From the NCBI GenBank assembly GCA_009823505.1, contig VZQC01004543.1, positions 2,615,879 to 2,679,878 on the forward strand: a stretch of 64,000 nt of DNA, written 5' to 3'. Position numbers and translations under genes: made by a program. This document shows positions 21,183-31,481 of this stretch, one piece after another. Every line of letters begins with the position of its first letter. The first letter of the stretch is position 1. Origin of the DNA: Rhizomys pruinosus. Lineage: Eukaryota > Chordata > Mammalia > Rodentia > Spalacidae. Below the pieces are notes generated by a model, which was not told the DNA's origin, searched no databases, and worked only from the letters and a program-made list of their open reading frames with translations.

Positions 21183-21700
21183 GGTAGACAATCTCTCAGC
21201 TTAGCTCTGGCAAGGAGGAGGAGGAGGGGAATGGAGAGAAAGTTACCTGACAGAATAGAAAGACAGACTCATAGGGCAAGGTCTGGGAGAATAGAGTCTC
21301 CCTTTATTTATGCCAGCAGTGTGCTTATATACCAAAAGATACTGTGCTTTGGGCAAGGAAGTGGGGAGCAGGTGGAAGGGAGGGGTGAGCCACCTTGGCT
21401 CTAATTGGGGCCTGCAGAGCTCCTGTTTGTGCAACAGGTGAGTAGAGGCAGACAATCTCTCAGCTTAGCTCTGGCAAGGAGGAGGAGGGGACCGAGAGAA
21501 AGTTACCTGACAGAATAGAAAGACGGACTCAGAGGGCAAGGTCTGCGAGAATAGAGTCTCCCTTTATTTATTCCAGCAGTGTGCTTATATACCAAAAGTT
21601 ACTGTGCTTTGGGAAAAGAAGTGGGGAGCAGGTGGAAGGGAGGGGTGAGCCACCTTGGCTCTAATTGGGGCCTGCAGAGCTCCTGTTTGTGCAACAGGTG
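21183..21700 (-). mobile_element. two tandem ERV LTR (U3-R-U5) copies
   Basis: A 260-264-bp unit occurs twice, head to tail (about 21183-21440 and 21447-21700). In minus sense each unit has a TATA-like TATATAAGCAC followed by AATAAAGGGAGAC, i.e. promoter and polyadenylation signal, and ends in a U5 (GAGATTGTCTGCC) similar to the solo LTR at 217-726. No internal retroviral sequence lies between them. Confidence 0.75.
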
Positions 21701-22104
21701 ATGAGAGGTGTGATATTTTTCTCAATGCCTCAAGAGAAGGCACCATCCAGTCCTGGAACTTTGCAGAAGTGTGAAAACATTGTAATATCCCAAATCTTCC
21801 TGAGCAACAGATAACTCACAGAGGCAAATGAATGCCCACAGAGATATCAGATAACTCTCCTCAGAGGTCTTACAGGACAGGTCTTACAAGTTCTTGTCTC
21901 AAGCCATGAAAAGTTTCATTCCTACAGTCTTTTTGTTGTTGTTGTTGTTGTTCCTTCCAAATTGCATCACTCCAAAATATGCATTGTTGATTTTAGCATC
22001 TTCAGCTTATGATTTTTTTATTAGGCTGAAAGATATCTTGGCAAGCCCAAACAACTATCAGTCCTGCCCTTGTGCTCAACACTGGGGTTATCCCTACCCA
22101 TGGT
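21701..22104. other. no gene; possible L1 3'UTR fragment
   Basis: A (GTT)n run (about 21930-21951) followed by CCAAATTGCATCACTCC resembles the L1 3'UTR at 53886-53930. A 123-codon frame here (21894-22265) runs into a SINE and is not credible as a gene. Confidence 0.4.
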
Positions 22105-22326
22105 CACCAAATGAGGTCCAGTATCTTTATTATTTTTATCTTATTATAAGCATGTATTTTAAGGATGTGTGTAAGTACACCAATGTCATGCAATGGCTGA
22201 GGACATCCAAAGAGGGTATGGGAGCTATTATATTCCCTGGAACTAGAGTAACTGTTGTTTGCTAGCCACCAGATCTTATACAAGAGCAGTCAGTGCTCTC
22301 AACACCTGAGTCATTTCTCCTGGCCT
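22105..22326 (-). mobile_element. B2-type SINE, old
   Basis: Diverged minus-strand B2 ending (head) at 22326. The equivalent SINE in unit 2 lies at 55435-55645, also just 3' of a V1R, so the insertion predates the duplication. Confidence 0.7.
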
Positions 22327-22339
22327 AATTATAAGATGT

Positions 22340-22795
22340 ATTTTTTTCTTTATGTAGAAAAAGCAGAGTGTGTACAGTGTGGAATTTTCACTCATCAGAA
22401 CAAAGCTTCCAAAAGAGGGAAAACATAGAGAAATGAGCTGAATGGTATTTACTCACCAGACCCCAACTAGGATTATACAAAGTAGCAATGAAACCATGTA
22501 AGAAGGAGGATATGGTATAAAAAGTCAGAAATGTCTATACCAGGGCCAGCATGCTAAGGGTGGCTCTGGACTCAGGGGAAGTTTTCCAAGAAACATGAAA
22601 GTTGTGGATATGTTGAACCTGCTCCTTGTGTCTGGACAGGATGATAATCATGGAGCTGCTGGACCAGAGGATGAGTGTAGAAAACAGGACTTCAGGGTAC
22701 GCAAGTAATACTGTGTATAGTCTTTCTCTCAGTATATTACCAACATCAGTATTGTATAAGTCATAATTTCTTTTCTGTGTCATGTTTTTCTACTC
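22340..22795 (-). pseudogene. vomeronasal type 1 receptor, C-terminal fragment (unit 1)
   Basis: Minus-strand sequence homologous to codons about 176 to the end of the intact receptor at 55617-56570. The clearest part is the frame 22783-22535, with EVLFSTLILWSSSSMIIIL (TM5), HKEQVQHIHNFH (third intracellular loop) and SPESRATLSMLALV (start of TM6). TM6-TM7 sequence follows to about 22380 in disturbed frames. The first 175 codons are absent; sequence above 22800 is unrelated. An N-terminal V1R piece at 31308-31481 on the same strand may be the other end of the same gene. Non-functional. Confidence 0.85.
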
Positions 22796-22799
22796 ATTT

Positions 22800-23780
22800 C
22801 AGTATAGGAGGACATTCCCAGTTACAACCCCCTGGGGGATACTCCCTGGTCCCAAACAGCAAGATGACTTCAAGTTTCAGAGAAACAGCAACCTCTCTAG
22901 AAGCTTTTAACTGGTCAATGAGTTACCAAGTTTGTGTCAGAGAGTTGTATAGATAGAAGATTGTTGCCAACACCCATTCGGGCAGTCAGGGTCTTGCCAG
23001 GGGACACAGGACCTTCAGCTAACACCAAGGAGTAGCCTTGGCCAAAATGTATGAATTGCCCCTTTATCATAGCCAGTCACTTTTGAAGGTGCAGACCATA
23101 AGTAGAAGGAATAGAAAAAAACCATGGATCCTCACAGTGGGATTGCCGCAGCTCTAGCAGATGATGTCCCTCAAAGGGGAGTACTCATCTTCCTCCTGTG
23201 GGTGCCTAAAGGTCCCCTCTTCTCAAACCCAACATTGAGCACCAGCTATGGGTCAGCTGGGGGTTTCCTCCCTCTGGGCCACCAGCACCCACAAAACCTT
23301 CTGTGTGGCAGCTGGGCAAGACTTTTGGGAGCTGGTCCTGATTGCAGCAAGCCAGGGTCTGGGATGAATCACAGAAGGGTCCTCTGTGTGGCGGTGACTA
23401 TGATGGAAAGAAAAACCCTAGAGTCTGTGTGAGTGGATGGCTCATTTATTATGAGAGACAAGGTTGCTTATATGGAGGCAAGGCTTCAGTGGGAAATTTG
23501 GAGGCAGGGTTAAAGGAAGGTGACTTTACTAGGAGTATGGGGTGCTTCCTTTGTAACAGCTGCAACATCACAGGCGTTTTGGGGAGGGACTCTGTAAGGA
23601 AAAAGAAACTGCTGCTTATTCCTCATGGGAGGCTGAGACTTAGAGAAGAGGCTGAGAACAAAGGCCAGAACTTAAGATAGAGCTAGCCGAATTCCTACCA
23701 TCCTCACAAGGATGTTTCCTGGGTCATGCAGCTGTGCTCAATATGTTCATTCATTCTGGTGTCTTTTAAAAACTAGTTAG
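22800..23780 (-). other. LTR-like sequence, unassigned
   Basis: No credible gene. In minus sense, 23440-23460 has AATAAATGAGCC, a possible LTR polyadenylation signal, and the GC-richer surroundings (23110-23690) look retroviral, but no ends or target duplication were found. Two overlapping frames of about 100 codons (23124-23432 and 23342-23680) resemble nothing known. Confidence 0.35.
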
Positions 23781-23796
23781 TGTATAAAGATTCTTT

Positions 23797-23949
23797 TTTT
23801 TTTCTTTGTCTTTTCGAGACAGGGTCTCCCTGCATCCCCAGCTGTCCTGGAACTCACTCTGTAGACAAGGCTGGCCTTGAACTCACAAAGACCCGCCTGC
23901 CTCTGCATCCCAAGTGCTAGGACTAAAGGCCTGCACCACCACACCCAGC
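23797..23949 (-). mobile_element. B1 SINE
   Basis: Reverse-oriented B1 with leading poly(T). The target duplication ATAAAGATTCTTT lies at 23784-23796 and 23950-23962. Confidence 0.95.
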
Positions 23950-23964
23950 ATAAAGATTCTTTAA

Positions 23965-24190
23965 AACAGATATATCCTAATAAACTATTTTTCCTCTCAT
24001 GAATTTAATTGATATTGTTTTTGTGCAGCATTTTATCCAGAAGAAAATAGTAGCATTTAATAATGTACTTCAATGTTTTCCCCTATAGAGATAGCAAATG
24101 AAAATTCCAGAAGCCTGCATCATTATTATGTTCATCCAGAGCAGAGTTGTGTAAGACCAGAAATATGTAATTAGAGCTCTTTTGTCATTG
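23965..24190 (+). repeat. duplicated block shared with the window's right end
   Basis: Matches 63770-63950 in the same orientation, for example TAGCATTTAATAATGTA against TAGTGTTTAATAATTTA and AAATTCCAGAAGCCTGCAT against AGATTCCAGAATTCTGCAT. Non-coding; it suggests further duplicated units. Confidence 0.55.
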
Positions 24191-24289
24191 AAAGCTGATT
24201 CTTTTTGAAGTTGGTGTTTGTTCATAAATCTTTACACAGTAAGAATATTTCTTGCAGAAATAATCCTTCAAGAAAAGTACAGCGAATTT

Positions 24290-24764
24290 GTAGCCTTTCG
24301 ATGTTCTTCCTCTCTTTGAGGATAGCCCACAGTTTCCCATGACTGCAAGTGCCCTGGGCTCGGTTCAGCTAGCCAGTCAGCGACACAGGTCTTAGCCCTG
24401 GAGCAGAGGGGAAGGGAGAGGTACCGAAAGCCCAGAGAAAAACACAAGAAGAAAGAACAAGGAAAGGATGGATTCAAGAATGAGGCCAGGAAAAATTCCA
24501 TGGAGGAAAAACTCACCTTTATTTTCACAATCCGTGGTATTTATATGGGACTTTGTGAGGTGTGACTGGGGGTTGGGCCATACAGGAATTTACACCATAT
24601 ACTCCAGATCACTACAGGAATGTAACAATATTTTGCTCAAAGCATCAACGACAGTGGCACCAGGCAGGTTTCAAAAGTGAGCAGGAAATCAGCAGGACTC
24701 TGGCCTGAGGAGTGGGGATTGCCAGTTGACTTCCTAATTGCTTCTGACAAATGGAATACCCACA
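24290..24764 (-). mobile_element. ERV LTR
   Basis: In minus sense the LTR begins TGTGGGTATTCC at 24764, right after a polypurine tract (AAAGGAAAAGGGGGA). It has a TATA-like CATATAAATACC (about 24540) and AATAAAGG (24524-24517). The far end near 24290 is not defined. The rest of the ERV lies at higher coordinates. Confidence 0.65.
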
Positions 24765-25260
24765 GCTCCCCCTTTTCCTTTGATTAAAAAGGCACTGTTT
24801 TCACATAGTTACTATTTTTTCTTCAGGGGGATACTCAGGGAAGTGCAAGCCAATGTGGCTCTTACCAGAGCAGTAGAACTCCCAGGTGTGTTAGGAGGTG
24901 TGATATCTACCCTGTACATCAAAACAGAGCACACAAGATATGGGGCCTCTTTCAGTGAACAGGATCTCTGCCCATCTGTAGCCAGGTAAGGCCTCATTCC
25001 TACAGCTCTCCTTCATTTTCATTAAGATGAGGCAGTGCTGTCATCTTCCTCCAAAGAACATTCAGGGATGGCTGATATTGGACCAAGACACTCTGGGCTG
25101 TCACTCTAGTGAGAGTATAAATTTGGCTTTTAACAAACCAGGAAGCCAAGCTGCTAAGGTGGAGATTAGTCCTAACAAAATATGTAGGTGGCCTGAGAGT
25201 CAGGCACAGCTCCTAGAGGGACTTGTGTTGAGGACAGGTAATAGGGCTTTGTAACTAACC
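24765..25260 (-). pseudogene. ERV internal sequence preceding the LTR
   Basis: Minus-strand sequence immediately 5' of the polypurine tract. It is presumably the 3' end of the retroviral internal region, but no gene could be recognised. It stops at about 25260 without a second LTR. Confidence 0.4.
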
Positions 25261-25461
25261 CATATACAAAGACAACTTTTTCCTCCCCCCAAGGCACAGA
25301 TATGTAAGTACATTTTTTCCTTCTTTTTTATTTTTTTTATGTTAACATGTGCTTTATAATAAACAAAGTATCAGAATAACATAAATGAAACTTGTGATAC
25401 CAAACAAGCATCAAAATACAGTGATACTTTAACATGGAAATTCCATTTTTTCTCCAACTTG

Positions 25462-25462
<1 letters not shown>

Positions 25463-25500
<38 letters not shown>
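25463..25500. repeat. (TA)n microsatellite
   Basis: About 16 TA dinucleotides running into CACACA. Confidence 0.95.
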
Positions 25501-25502
<2 letters not shown>

Positions 25503-25524
25503 ACACCTGAGTTGGAGGCTTTTC

Positions 25525-25795
25525 TTTCTTTTTTAATGTTTTATTGATGTTTTGTGTATTTTAGACATCATTTTTCAGCAAATTTAGACATATTCCCCTT
25601 TCCCTTCCTCCCACCCCTCCCCAGTTCAGGCATTCTGCCATACATGTCCTGCAACGTTCTATCACTCTTTTCAAAGTTTTTCTCTGCAAAGGCTTATTGT
25701 TTTGGGCAGAATTTAACTACATCAGTCCATTCTTTGACCCAGCCCTTATGTTGAAATAATGGTATAATTTTGTTCAGAACTTTAGAAAGCTTTTT
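25525..25795 (-). mobile_element. L1 3' end, 5'-truncated
   Basis: Minus-sense L1 tail like those at 20835 and 53690, with a G-rich tract (reverse of CCTCCCACCCCTCCCC) and ACTGATGTAGTTAAATTCTG upstream of it. Confidence 0.65.
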
Positions 25796-25796
25796 A

Positions 25797-26018
25797 TAAT
25801 TTTATTATTTTATTTTATGTGTATGAGTGTGCTGTCTGCATGTAGGTACGTATACATGTGTCATGCAATCCTGCAGAGTTCGGTAAAAGGTGTTGGATTC
25901 CCCTGGAGCCGGAGTTAAAGACATTTCTTAGCTACCAAATGGGTACTGGGAATCAAACCCGGGTCCTCTGCAAGAGCAGTTAGTGCTCTTAACCACTGAA
26001 TCATCTCTCCAGTCCCAG
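25797..26018 (-). mobile_element. B2-type SINE
   Basis: Minus-strand B2 with its head at 26018 (GGGACTGGAGAGATGATTC) and A-rich end at about 25797. Confidence 0.9.
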
Positions 26019-26089
26019 AACTGTGGAATTTTAATCCACAAAGAAATTATACATGTTTAATTACCTAGATATGTTCAGCAGTTTTAAGT

Positions 26090-26325
26090 ATTTTTTATTT
26101 TATTTTATTTTATTTTATTATTCTTTATGTGTATGAATGTACTGTCTGCATGTAAGTCTGTGCACCCGTGTCATGCAGTGCCACGGAGGTCAGAAGAGGG
26201 TGTCGGATTCCCTTGGAAATGGAGTTAAAAATGATTTTAGCCGCAATGTGGGTGCTGGGAATTGAATCCAGGTCCTCTGCAAGAGCAGTTGGCACTCTTA
26301 ACCAATGAGCCATTTCTCCAGCCCC
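26090..26325 (-). mobile_element. B2-type SINE with (TAAAA)n tail
   Basis: Minus-strand B2; the tail is a TTTTA pentanucleotide array on plus (26090-26120). Head at 26325. Confidence 0.92.
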
Positions 26326-26434
26326 AGTTTTAAGTTTTGAACTATGTATATATGCATGAAACATCATGTGACTCTATAAATATGTACAACTTTATATATG
26401 TATATGTCAGCCAAAATAAATTAAATTAAAAAAG

Positions 26435-26570
26435 AAAGATAACATCATGAACTTTACAGGTAAATGGATGGAACGCGAAGCCATTATGCTAAGTGAAGTA
26501 AAACAATCTCAAATAAACAAACAAGGAATTGTTTCCCTCATTTGTGGATGCTAGTATGATATCCCCCAAT
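26435..26570 (+). mobile_element. L1 3' fragment
   Basis: Plus-sense piece with AACTTTACAGGTAAATGGATGG and ATTATGCTAAGTGAAGTAA, the region around the end of L1 ORF2 and the 3'UTR. Confidence 0.65.
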
Positions 26571-27065
26571 TGAAAAGCAAGCTGAGCAATGATATTGTTA
26601 TATTTCTTTCTATCTGACAGCAACTGTGATGTTATAATGTGAATCTATTAACAAGCCCTAGAATTAATTTACCACTTACTTTTTAGTCATGGTAATTAAT
26701 GTATATGGGCAGAATGTATATATACATATTTTATTTTATTTTACTTTTTTACCTATCAGAGGAAAATTGCACATGGAACTGCTGCTTCTTGAGCAGTCCT
26801 GCCTCGGCTTCCTCTGGAGCATGCTTTTTCTGCAAGTCTGGTGTGCTCTAGGGTACCTCAACCCACAGCTGGTCCAAGATTGCAGACAAGTATATACATA
26901 TTTTAGAGTAATATAAAATTAAAAGAAAAATGTGAACTCTTAAACATATACTGGAGTTAACATAAAGTTTATTCCTGGAGGACATAATTCTGGTACATAT
27001 ATGTGTTGTATATAGGCATGCTTTGGAGCAATACAATTGGGAGGAACCACAACTACATAAGGACT
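26571..27065. other. no gene recognised
   Basis: AT-rich, non-coding. A 75-codon frame (26689-26916) has no recognisable motif. Confidence 0.5.
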
Positions 27066-27296
27066 GCATGTTTTATTATTTTTACTTCATGTGTCTGAGT
27101 GATTTGTCTGCACATATGTAAATGTACACTTGTTGTGCAATGCCCATTGTAGTCAGAAGAGGGCATCAGATCCCCTGGAACTTGAATTGTGGATGGTTGT
27201 TAGCTATATGTCTGTGCTGGGAAACAAATTCAGGTCCTTTGCAAAAGAGCTAGTGATTTTAACTGCCGAACCATCTCTACAATCACTAAAAACATC
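27066..27296 (-). mobile_element. B2-type SINE, diverged
   Basis: Minus-strand B2 recognised by TGTAATG...GTTGTGCAATGCCC and GTCAGAAGAGGGCATCAGATC on plus; head near 27296. Confidence 0.75.
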
Positions 27297-27309
27297 CATA
27301 AAAGCCATC

Positions 27310-28240
27310 AAGTCCTATTTCAGAAGACCTGGCTGTATTGAGTTATTACAGCCCACAGCAGTGAAAGATGTGAGAAACAATCCTGCATTATCTGACCCTA
27401 CAATGGCATGAGTGAAATCTAAGCCTGATTACCCTGAACCTTGTAACTGCTGTCCTCAACAAAGTGTGGGAGTGAAAAGCAGCACCTGCCCTAGCTAAAA
27501 TGGCAATAAAGTTATTCAAATACATGCAGGCTAAGAATTTAATGCTTTTGTTTTGTTCCTATGCCAATTTGAGATGGATACACTTCCAAGAATGATGATC
27601 CCCACATGCAGCAGGTGTGCATATTCAAGTCTGGGACTGCTGAACTTATATGTACAACACAGCCAATCTTCTGCCTACTTAAGTTGGCTTTGGCAGACTC
27701 TTGGGATTGATTAGGGAAGCTTTTGTTCTTTGTACAGATCATACATGACTGGTCTTGTAGCATTGCACAAGTGAACGTTTCTCCATAATGATCTCTGTCT
27801 AACTCTATCTTTAGTTCTTTAGTTTTTAACATTTGTTTGTCTATTTTGTTTGTTCTGTGTGTGGCAGGGGTGGGGGTGGCATGGTGTCTCAGAGCCCATG
27901 CTAGTTTCCAGTTGCTTTTGTAGGCATGTATCTCTCCATGAACTTCAGACTGTATACTTCATCAAGAATAGAGCAGAGGTAGAGCAGCTGCTTGGATAAA
28001 TAGAAGACAAGACCCTGGGAGTTCCAGCAGCCACAAAAAGAGTGTCAAAACCAGAATAAGTGGGGGCTGAGGAGCTGCAGAGAAATTACATGAGCAGAGA
28101 CAGAAGATGGCTGAGAAGGTGGAAGAGGAGAGACTGCTGAGGCAGAATGGATGCCCAGTTACAGGAAAAACTGAGAGAGCTGCAGGGTTTTACCCAAAGA
28201 CACCTACTTCATTCATTTGAGTTTCACATCTGAAACATTC
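27310..28240 (+). repeat. inverted duplicate of 50110-51310
   Basis: Reads on the plus strand what 51310-50110 reads on the minus strand. Anchors are AGCAGTGAAAGATGTGAGAAACAATCC (27359 on; the counterpart has GCAGTGAAAGAAGACATGAGG), CTATGCCAATTTGAGATGG and CATGTATCTCTCCATGAACT (about 27926). The right edge is cut by the L1-type insertion at 28245. Confidence 0.75.
27880..28240 (+). pseudogene. exon-like block, partner of the ORF at 49923-50346
   Basis: Homologous to minus-strand 50470-50130. Shared segments are CATGTATCTCTCCATGAACT, GAGCTGCTTGG/GCTGCTTCC, AGACAAGACCCT and GCAGAGACA(G)AGA(A)GATGGCTGAGAA. In this copy the equivalent frame has stops, so if it ever coded it is dead. Function unknown. 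Confidence 0.4.
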
Positions 28241-28244
28241 ATTT

Positions 28245-30740
28245 TTTATTTTTTATTTTTAAGGGAGTCTACAATATAATGACACAGTTGTTTGCAGAAA
28301 ACATTGATGTTACTCAGTATGTCATACAATTAGGTAATTGGTGCATTTTGCAAGTATCTGTGTCCAAATTTTGAACAAACCAAGGTTCCCATAGTCCAGG
28401 AGAAGCTTGTATGCACAAGCATGTTGATCAATCAGGAGTCCAGACTATATTCCTGTAGTCTCATGATTCACCCCTATCTCTCCACAGCCCTTACAATCTA
28501 CCATGCCTCCTCTTCCACAGTTTGTTCCCTGGGCTTTGGGAAAGGGACACAATTGGGTGAGAAGAAAACAGTCTAATTTCTTTGGAGTTGTCATTTTGGG
28601 CTCCAGTCTGTTCAGGTGGTTTCCCTTCATGGATTGACAGCTTTCACAGTGATACCCTTTTCAGTCATACTAACAAAGCTCAAGCTATTGGATGTACAGG
28701 CATTTAAGCAGTACCACTTATTGTGTCAAGCTAAGCTGTGAGCATAGACACAGATGCTTGGATGGTATGCTAATCCGCAAACTGTGGTTTCTCTATAAAG
28801 GGTGACAAGTTCTTATTGTGGCTTATAACATCGCCTAACCACTAGAGGACATAAGCTTGTGGCATCCGCTGTGAGTTATTCCTCCAAGGAGAGAGCTAAT
28901 AGCCAAATAGTTTTGGGATATAATATAGACACTTGGCTGCCACTGTTGCACTGTATCTCCAGGCTGTTGAGGTGTAGCTGATATTTTCGGAGGAGTCTTG
29001 TTTGTCTCAGGGAGACCAATATTTTGCTGTATTGCTGTAGTGGCCTTTGGTAACGCTCTCTAGCATTTCAGAGGCCAGTTGTACGCTAGCAAGTGACGTC
29101 TCATAACATTTTTCATGCTCACACCAGGTCTTCGACAACAGGGACTTACTGCCTTTCTCCTTGCATATATCCCACTTATAGGCAAAAGGCCTTTATAATT
29201 TGGGGGGGGCGGGTTTGAATCCCCTAGCCAACATCTCCTAGGCAGAATAATTCATTGCTGATGTCAGAGCTTTCCTGTAGTAATATATTTGGCTTAATTA
29301 CACAACTTATAAACACTTTACTATTGAATTTGGCTCTAGATAGAGAAATATCCTTTCACAGTTCCTATGCCTATCAATCAGTTAATACGTTATGCCTGTT
29401 TTATAGGAAATTACCACTGTAACAATTGGCTCTAGTTTACAGTTAGGGAGTGGTTTCATTACCATCATGTTTTTCTTTTTCCTAAAAAAGGGGAGAGGTA
29501 GGAAGGTTTCTCAGCATCTGGAAGGTAAACTTCATTAGGGTCCATTATAAACAGTCAACCCCAATATTATTCAGAGAGATGCTCAGTGTCCGTGACTCAG
29601 GCAGTCTGAGGTTCCTCATTCCTTAATGTTCAGATGGGTCAACCTCTCTGCTGGCATTCCCCAGTTCATCCTGCACAGCCATAAGTTGTATGTTTTCAGG
29701 CATTTAGATTGGTGATTTTTACCTGTGGGAACATAAAATTCTCCTCCCATTGTTAGTTTCAAGATCAGAAAAATTGAAAATTTATCAATAGGATTGGAAC
29801 ACAGAGTTTTCCATTTGTATCCCAGAAAGGATAGTACCCCACCTCCCACCTCCCCCTTTTTTTTTTTTTTTTAGGTTTTTATGTTTTGACCTATAGATGC
29901 CTAAGTTGTATTACACATACCCATAAACAGGAGCCAAGGCATAAGCTTTCATTAAATTTACCCAAACTGTTTCTCATTGACTGTATGCTACTTATTTGGG
30001 AAGGAAATTTAAGCTTAGTTCCTTTAAATTGTCCTACAAGTAAAAGAAAGTGTTATAATGTGATGTTGTGTAATTCAGAAAAAATATATAGGCCATTTGT
30101 ATACCTTAACCCAATACAAATTATAAATAAAACAATTAACATTTTATATTCCCAATTAGTTCAATTGTATTACCATTTCCACCAAAACCTACACCTAAAT
30201 TTAACTAATCTAAACAATTCACTAAGCCTTAAAATATCCTATACTTGGTGGATAAAGCTTGGGCAGAGTTGAGTACCTGCTAAATAAATTTTACCCAATA
30301 AACACTTTGCACTTTAATGCTATATGACCGGACGAAGACTTCTACTTATTTGGGAAGTAAAAATTTAAGCTTAATTGCTTTAAATTGTCCTACAAGTAAA
30401 AGAAAGTGTTACACTGTGATGTTGTATATTTCAGAAAAATATAGAGACCAACCCAATACAAACTATAAATAAAACAACTAGCATTTTATATTCCCAGTTA
30501 GTTCAAATGTTAGTATCTAGCTCCTTTTATTTTTAGCACAAGAATCCTTCATATAAAACCAATTTGCAAGCAGTTGTGCCCCAGTCCAAAGAACCCAAGG
30601 CTCCCACCATCCAGCTGGAGGGGCTTGAATGTTCAATCAAGTTGCTCAAATAAGTGTCCAGACTATATTGTCATAGTTTTACCATTCACCCCAATCGTAG
30701 CCCCTACAATATACCACTCCCCCTCTTCCACAGATTGTTC
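28245..30740 (-). mobile_element. L1-type module A/B element, 3' part of a twin-primed insertion
   Basis: Starts with a T-rich run on plus (poly(A) in minus sense) and contains module A (about 28260-30510) followed by the end of module B (30518-30740), in the same order and with a similar junction as 10813-14357. A local duplication repeats about 29990-30165 at 30342-30515. At 30741 it joins L1 ORF2 in the opposite orientation. Confidence 0.7.
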
Positions 30741-31307
30741 CTTAACAAAAGACCCCAAATAGCCAGACCAACCCTAAGCGAAAAGAGCAATAAAGGGGGG
30801 ATCTCTTCAACAGATTTAAAACTATACTACAGGGCTATAGTCATAAAAACAGCTTGGTACTGGCACAAAAACAGACCAGTTGACCAATGGAATAAAACTG
30901 AAGATCCAAACCTGAACAAATACAACTTCAGCCACCTCATATTTGATAAAGGGGCCAAGAAGACACAATGGAGGAAAGACAGCATCTTCAACAAGTGGTG
31001 CTGGCAAAACTGGATCACACTTGTAGAAGAATGAAATTAAACCCCTACCTCTCACCTTGCACTAAATTCAATTCCAGATGGATTAAAGACCTCAACGTGA
31101 AACCCAAAACTCTGGAGGTAATAGAAGAAAAACTTGGCAGCAGACTGCAAGATAGGTGTAGGAAAGACTTCCTAACTCAGACAGCAGCTGCACAAGAAAT
31201 AAGATCGACAATTGACAAATGGGACCTCATTGAACTCAAAAGCTTCTGTACATCAAAAGAAACCATAAAGGAAACAATAAAGGAAGTAAAGAGAAAACCC
31301 ACTGAGT
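30741..31307 (+). pseudogene. L1 ORF2 C-terminal segment, inverted 5' part of the same insertion
   Basis: The plus strand encodes the ORF2 C-terminal region: [33 protein letters not shown] and [10 protein letters not shown] in one frame (to 31034), then [20 protein letters not shown] and [14 protein letters not shown] in a second frame from 30968. The cysteine motif of ORF2 is partly visible. The segment stops abruptly at V1R sequence. Together with 28245-30740 it has the layout left by twin priming: inverted 5' part, then sense 3' part with tail. Confidence 0.8.
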
Positions 31308-31481
31308 GACTATGAGCAGGTGAGTGAGAATTACATCTCTGTTCCTCCATGTATGTTTATGTTTGGAAAATAATAAATAATAGGAAAGAAGAGAGAAGTT
31401 TCCCAGAATTCCCATTAAAGTTTGTGACAGGAACATGATTCCTATTGCCAAATCTCTATATTCCATTCCCATATCTATCAC
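31308..31481 (-). pseudogene. vomeronasal type 1 receptor, N-terminal fragment (unit 1)
   Basis: The minus-strand frame from 31481 aligns with codons 1 to about 53 of the intact receptor (MEYRDLAIGIMFLSQ... for MEQRDLTMAIMFLSL..., then HTWRNRDVILTHL for FTQRDRDLILTHL). It contains TM1 and the start of TM2. An in-frame ATG five codons upstream also exists. After about 31308 the frame runs into the inverted L1. V1Rs are class A-like GPCRs of vomeronasal sensory neurons; this piece cannot make one. Confidence 0.9.

Noticed and set aside
21894..22265. 123-codon ORF
   Set aside because: It crosses from an L1-like (GTT)n region into a reverse-oriented B2; the frame is a mosaic of repeats.
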